The notes under the pieces were generated by a model. That model made no database searches and had not been told where the DNA came from. It was given only the letters and a program-made list of their open reading frames with translations. A DNA stretch of 64,000 nt from Sphingomonadaceae bacterium (GTDB taxonomy: Bacteria > Pseudomonadota > Alphaproteobacteria > Sphingomonadales > Sphingomonadaceae): NCBI GenBank assembly GCA_947451145.1, contig CANFXW010000004.1, forward strand, positions 106,748 to 170,747. Reading direction: 5' to 3'. Each line of letters starts with the position of its first letter. Position 1 is the first letter of the stretch. Of this stretch, positions 61,229-64,000 are shown piece by piece. The position numbers and the translations under genes are program-made.

Positions 61229-62581
61229 CTACCGGAAGGCTGTGATCTTGCCGCTGTCGTCGAGGATATACAGCGTGTTGTTCGCCACAACCGGCGCAAG
61301 GCTGATCGACTTGGCGATCTTGCCATAGACGCTGATTGAGCCGTCAACCACCGAAGCAGACATCATCTGCCCTTCGGTATTGGCAATCCACAGCCGCTCA
61401 CCCGCCAGAACCGGGCCAGTCCAGAAGATCGGTCCCTTCTTCTTCTTCAGGTTCTTGAAGCGCGCCAGCTGGGTTGACCACCGCACCTTGCCGTTGGTGC
61501 GCGAGATGCACAGCAGCTTGGCTTCGTCGGTCAGGGTAAATATCCACTGTCCGGCGATGGCGGGGGTGGAAATGCCCGCAAGGTTAAGTTCCCAGATACG
61601 CTGGCCGGTAACCAGTTCATAGGCTGCCATGCGGCCGCCCTGACCCAGTGCATAGACCTTGCCATCGTCGATGATCGGATCGGCATCGATATCGGTCAGC
61701 GCGCCGACCGAGGTTGCCAGCGACGTGCGCGACAGCGCGTCGGACCACAGCGTGCGGCCGTTTTCATAGCGATAGGTGACCAGTTCGCCGGTTGAGTAAC
61801 CGGCAATCACCGAACCCTTGCCCACGGTCGGCGCGGCAACGCCGAAAATGCCCGAGAGGCCGTTCGATCCGCTTTCATTCCACAGCAGCGCGCCATCGGG
61901 TGCATTGAGCGCGATCAGCTGGTTGTCCTGCGTCATCACATAGACGGCATCGAAAGCGATGGTCGGCGAACCGCGCAGTGGCCCGGCGGGCTTCACCTTC
62001 CACAGCTGGCTGCCATCCTTGGCGTTCAGCGCCGCGACTTCGCCAACGCCGGTGGTGACATAGACCTTGTCGCTGTCAAAGCTGACACCGCCGCCGAACA
62101 CCGAGCTGGCACCGTCTCCCTTGATGCGGAACGAATGGGTCCAGCGCGGCGAGCCATTGGCGGCGTCATAGGCGTGGACCATGCCATCGGTATCCATGGC
62201 AAACAGCATGCCCCCGCCAATCACTGGCGAGGCAGCAAGCCGCTGGCGCGGCGAATCGCCGGCGATGTTCTGGCTCCAGGCCCTGGCAGGTGCGGAAGAC
62301 AGCGCGAGGTGTCCATAGGACTTGCTCGGCGTATTGCCCGCCTGCGGCCATTCGGAGTTGGTCGCCGCCGGGGGCAGGACGACCGAAACATTGGCGAGGC
62401 CCAGATCAACGCGGGCGCCCGATTCGATGCGCGACAGGATCGGAATGCGGTTACCCAGCGTAGGGGTTACGGCCTTCTTCTTGCCGAACACGCTGCACCC
62501 GGACAGCGCGACCGCGAGAGCCACGACGACAAGCATTGCGGGGCGCCGAAATGAACCGGAAGAGGAAGTGGCAGCGGACAT
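61229..62581 (-). CDS. bamB: Outer membrane assembly lipoprotein BamB
   Basis: BamB is the beta-propeller lipoprotein of the BAM complex. The 450-residue protein has a signal with lipobox LSGC, then a PQQ-type eight-bladed propeller: repeated LYAFDT- or VYVTTGVGEVAALNAKDGSQLWKV-like blades. ATNSEWPQAGNTPSKSYGH is typical of the alphaproteobacterial family. The start at ATG 62581 has AAAGG six to seven bases upstream; the ATG at 62599 would overlap the preceding stop. Behind it lies the YfgM-like gene, the usual partner. Confidence 0.93.
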   Translation of the reverse strand: MSAATSSSGSFRRPAMLVVVALAVALSGCSVFGKKKAVTPTLGNRIPILSRIESGARVDLGLANVSVVLPPAATNSEWPQAGNTPSKSYGHLALSSAPARAWSQNIAGDSPRQRLAASPVIGGGMLFAMDTDGMVHAYDAANGSPRWTHSFRIKGDGASSVFGGGVSFDSDKVYVTTGVGEVAALNAKDGSQLWKVKPAGPLRGSPTIAFDAVYVMTQDNQLIALNAPDGALLWNESGSNGLSGIFGVAAPTVGKGSVIAGYSTGELVTYRYENGRTLWSDALSRTSLATSVGALTDIDADPIIDDGKVYALGQGGRMAAYELVTGQRIWELNLAGISTPAIAGQWIFTLTDEAKLLCISRTNGKVRWSTQLARFKNLKKKKGPIFWTGPVLAGERLWIANTEGQMMSASVVDGSISVYGKIAKSISLAPVVANNTLYILDDSGKITAFR

Positions 62582-62595
62582 AGGAAACCTTTTCA

Positions 62596-63375
62596 TCATT
62601 GGCCGGAGCCGTTGCCGGCTGAGCCATCCTGCACAACCTGCTTCACATCATCGATTGCATCAACGCCCAACAGACCGGCCATCTGGCGGGTGCGCTGGCG
62701 CAGTGATTCCGGAACCGTCTTGTCGCGCGAAATTGCGGCGAAAAGCGGCCCGGCGAGATCATTGTGGCCCTGCTTCATATAGGCAAGGCCGAGCAGTTCA
62801 CCGGCGCTGCCAAACCACGGCTTGCCAGGCACGGCCAGCGGCTTCAGCGCGGCAATCGCCTCATCAGGCTTCATCGAATCAAAGCGCAGCACCACCTGCC
62901 GGATCGTTGCCAGATCGCGCATTGGCTGCGGTGCAGAGCCCATTGCGGCTACTTCGCCAAACAGGCCGGCGGCCTCTGCCGTCTTGCCCTGCTCGCTGGC
63001 GATACCGGCGCTCAGCATCATCGCTGCGGCTTGGCTGCCGTCGCCGCCATCCTTGGCGAGCGGCGCGAGCAGCTCGTTCGCCTTGGCGAGATTACCGGCC
63101 TGCAGCTGATCGAGCGCGGTAACGAAAGCCTCGGCCCGTGCCTCCTGCTTGCCCTGCTGCCAGTGCTTCCAGCCAAGGAAGGCAGCAAACAGCGCCAGCC
63201 CGGCGACAATCCCCAGACCCACCGGCTTGGCATAGCGCTTGGCCATGCTGAGCGCCTCATCCTGACGCAGCGCTTCATCGACTTCGCGCAGGAATCCTTC
63301 CTGCTGCGCCAGCTCGCGTGAAACTGCGGAAGAGGTCGGGCTTTTGGGGTCGGTCGGACGAAGGGCCAAGTTCAA
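62596..63375 (-). CDS. YfgM-like single-span TPR protein
   Basis: YfgM-type proteins have one membrane helix and a periplasmic TPR domain and are linked with SecYEG and BamB. This 259-residue protein has EGFLREVDEALRQDEALS at the N-terminus, a helix VGLGIVAGLALFAAFLG (about 52-68), and helical repeats in the rest. The start is probably TTG at 63375 or 63369; the next ATG would remove the conserved N-terminal stretch. Overlap or near-overlap with bamB supports joint expression. Confidence 0.87.
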   Translation of the reverse strand: MNLALRPTDPKSPTSSAVSRELAQQEGFLREVDEALRQDEALSMAKRYAKPVGLGIVAGLALFAAFLGWKHWQQGKQEARAEAFVTALDQLQAGNLAKANELLAPLAKDGGDGSQAAAMMLSAGIASEQGKTAEAAGLFGEVAAMGSAPQPMRDLATIRQVVLRFDSMKPDEAIAALKPLAVPGKPWFGSAGELLGLAYMKQGHNDLAGPLFAAISRDKTVPESLRQRTRQMAGLLGVDAIDDVKQVVQDGSAGNGSGQ

Positions 63376-63482
63376 GGCTTTCAGGATTACAAAGGAATTG
63401 CGGCGTTCTTAGCGGATGGGCCTGCCATTTCAACGGCAATGATGGTGAAGCTGCCCTGAATGGGTGCAAATGACGGGGATTG

Positions 63483-64000
63483 TCAGGGAAATGTGCTCCG
63501 CCCCAGCGCTGCGGCATAGGTTTGGCGGTAGGATTCGAGCATCGCTGCCTCGTCATATTCGGCGCACGCGCGGCGGCGGTTGGCTTCGCCGATCGCTTCG
63601 CGCAGGTCTGACCGCCCGGCCAGGGTGGCAAGTGCATTGGCGAGAGCGGCCTCATCCCCCACCGGAACAACATATTCGCGGTTGGCGGGAGCAACCATCG
63701 CGGCGACATCGCCGACGGCGGGTGACACCACGGCAAGGCCAGCCGCCATCGCCTCGACCACCGAAAGAGGGAACTGCTCGCTGTCCGATGACAGGGCAAA
63801 AAGATCAAACAGGCCGATCGCCTTGGCGGGATCACCGACAAAGCCGGGCAAGTGGACCCGGTGGCCAATTTCGAGCCGGATCGCTTCTGCCCTGATCGCT
63901 TCGCGCTCCGGCCCCTCACCCAGAATCACCAGCTGCCATTCCTCGGGCAGATGGGCAAAGGCGCGGACCAGCCGCGGCAGGTTCTTCACCGCGCGCAGAC
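63483..64000 (-). CDS. Glycosyltransferase family 4-like protein, C-terminal part (cut by right edge)
   Basis: The last 172 residues of a GT-B glycosyltransferase are present; the N-terminal domain lies beyond the right edge. LRAVKNLPRLVRAFAHLP, LVILGEGPEREAI, FVGDPAKAIGLFDLFALSSDSEQFPLSVVEAMAAGL (with the catalytic glutamate region EQFPLSVVEAMA) and VGDEAALANAL are typical of GT4 enzymes. The gap 63376-63482 before the YfgM-like gene shows no structure of note. It may act in polysaccharide or lipid glycosylation. Confidence 0.88.
   Translation of the reverse strand, partial: LRAVKNLPRLVRAFAHLPEEWQLVILGEGPEREAIRAEAIRLEIGHRVHLPGFVGDPAKAIGLFDLFALSSDSEQFPLSVVEAMAAGLAVVSPAVGDVAAMVAPANREYVVPVGDEAALANALATLAGRSDLREAIGEANRRRACAEYDEAAMLESYRQTYAAALGRSTFP

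Noticed and set aside
1..64000. CRISPR arrays, prophage, integrated plasmid or toxin-antitoxin modules
   Set aside because: I found no direct-repeat array with regular spacers, no phage or conjugation genes and no typical small toxin pair. The repeats here are inverted and scattered.
1..64000. tRNA and rRNA genes
   Set aside because: The gaps are short and mostly filled by palindromic elements; none shows a cloverleaf with the TTC loop that I could recognise. A dedicated scan could still find one I missed.

Overview
The window is about 64 kb of GC-rich, densely coded bacterial chromosome. Gene content and order point to an alphaproteobacterium, most likely of the order Sphingomonadales (Erythrobacter, Novosphingobium or Sphingopyxis type). 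The evidence is pckA divergent from chvI-chvG-hprK-rapZ-EIIA(Man)-ptsH, a C-terminal-only HPr kinase, a plant-type glutamate-cysteine ligase, a DciA-type helicase loader, a carboxyspermidine-type polyamine branch and many short palindromic repeats. Genus is inference. I see no rRNA, tRNA, CRISPR array, prophage or transposase gene. I annotate 60 protein genes; parC is cut by the left edge and a glycosyltransferase by the right edge.

Layout. 1-6.6 kb: parC, a cysteine desulfurase-ferredoxin pair, an alpha/beta hydrolase, a DUF885 metallopeptidase-like protein and a DUF937 protein. 6.7-13.8 kb: pckA and, divergent from it, the ChvG/ChvI two-component system with the regulatory PTS (HprK, RapZ, EIIA, HPr) and an SpoU rRNA methylase, linked by short gaps or overlaps. 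14-18 kb: rmuC behind a two-gene polyamine branch. 18-31 kb: threonine dehydratase-like enzyme, tandem MAPEG proteins, a 23S rRNA m5U methylase, nnr, ilvD, N-formylglutamate amidohydrolase, ispE and ETF-ubiquinone oxidoreductase. 29-35 kb: a UDG-fold protein, a lytic transglycosylase, moaB, a radical SAM protein and small unknowns. 34-44 kb: a minus-strand run of a secreted 631-aa protein, lolC, lolD, an FkbM methyltransferase, glutathione peroxidase, dnaE and two small genes. 44-53 kb: a secreted cysteine-paired Sel1 protein, nudC, mutY, dciA, two DsbA-like proteins and smc. 52.7-64 kb: SRAP protein, ubiA, rsmE, a DUF1176 protein, gshA, an ABM monooxygenase, an esterase, an isoprenylcysteine-methyltransferase-like membrane protein, bamB, a YfgM-like protein and a glycosyltransferase.

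The most unusual layer lies between the genes. Five families of palindromic elements (called A to E here) supply 12 copies, and 10 of the 12 intergenic gaps longer than 120 bp carry one. Family A is a 140-141 bp element with exact 30-bp terminal inverted repeats and a conserved interior, present three times. One family B copy lies in frame inside nnr and adds about 26 residues to the enzyme, in the manner of Rickettsia palindromic elements. One family E copy appears to supply the Shine-Dalgarno sequence of ispE. Non-ATG starts are common: six genes look like TTG starts and six like GTG starts, several with a good Shine-Dalgarno sequence only at the non-ATG codon.
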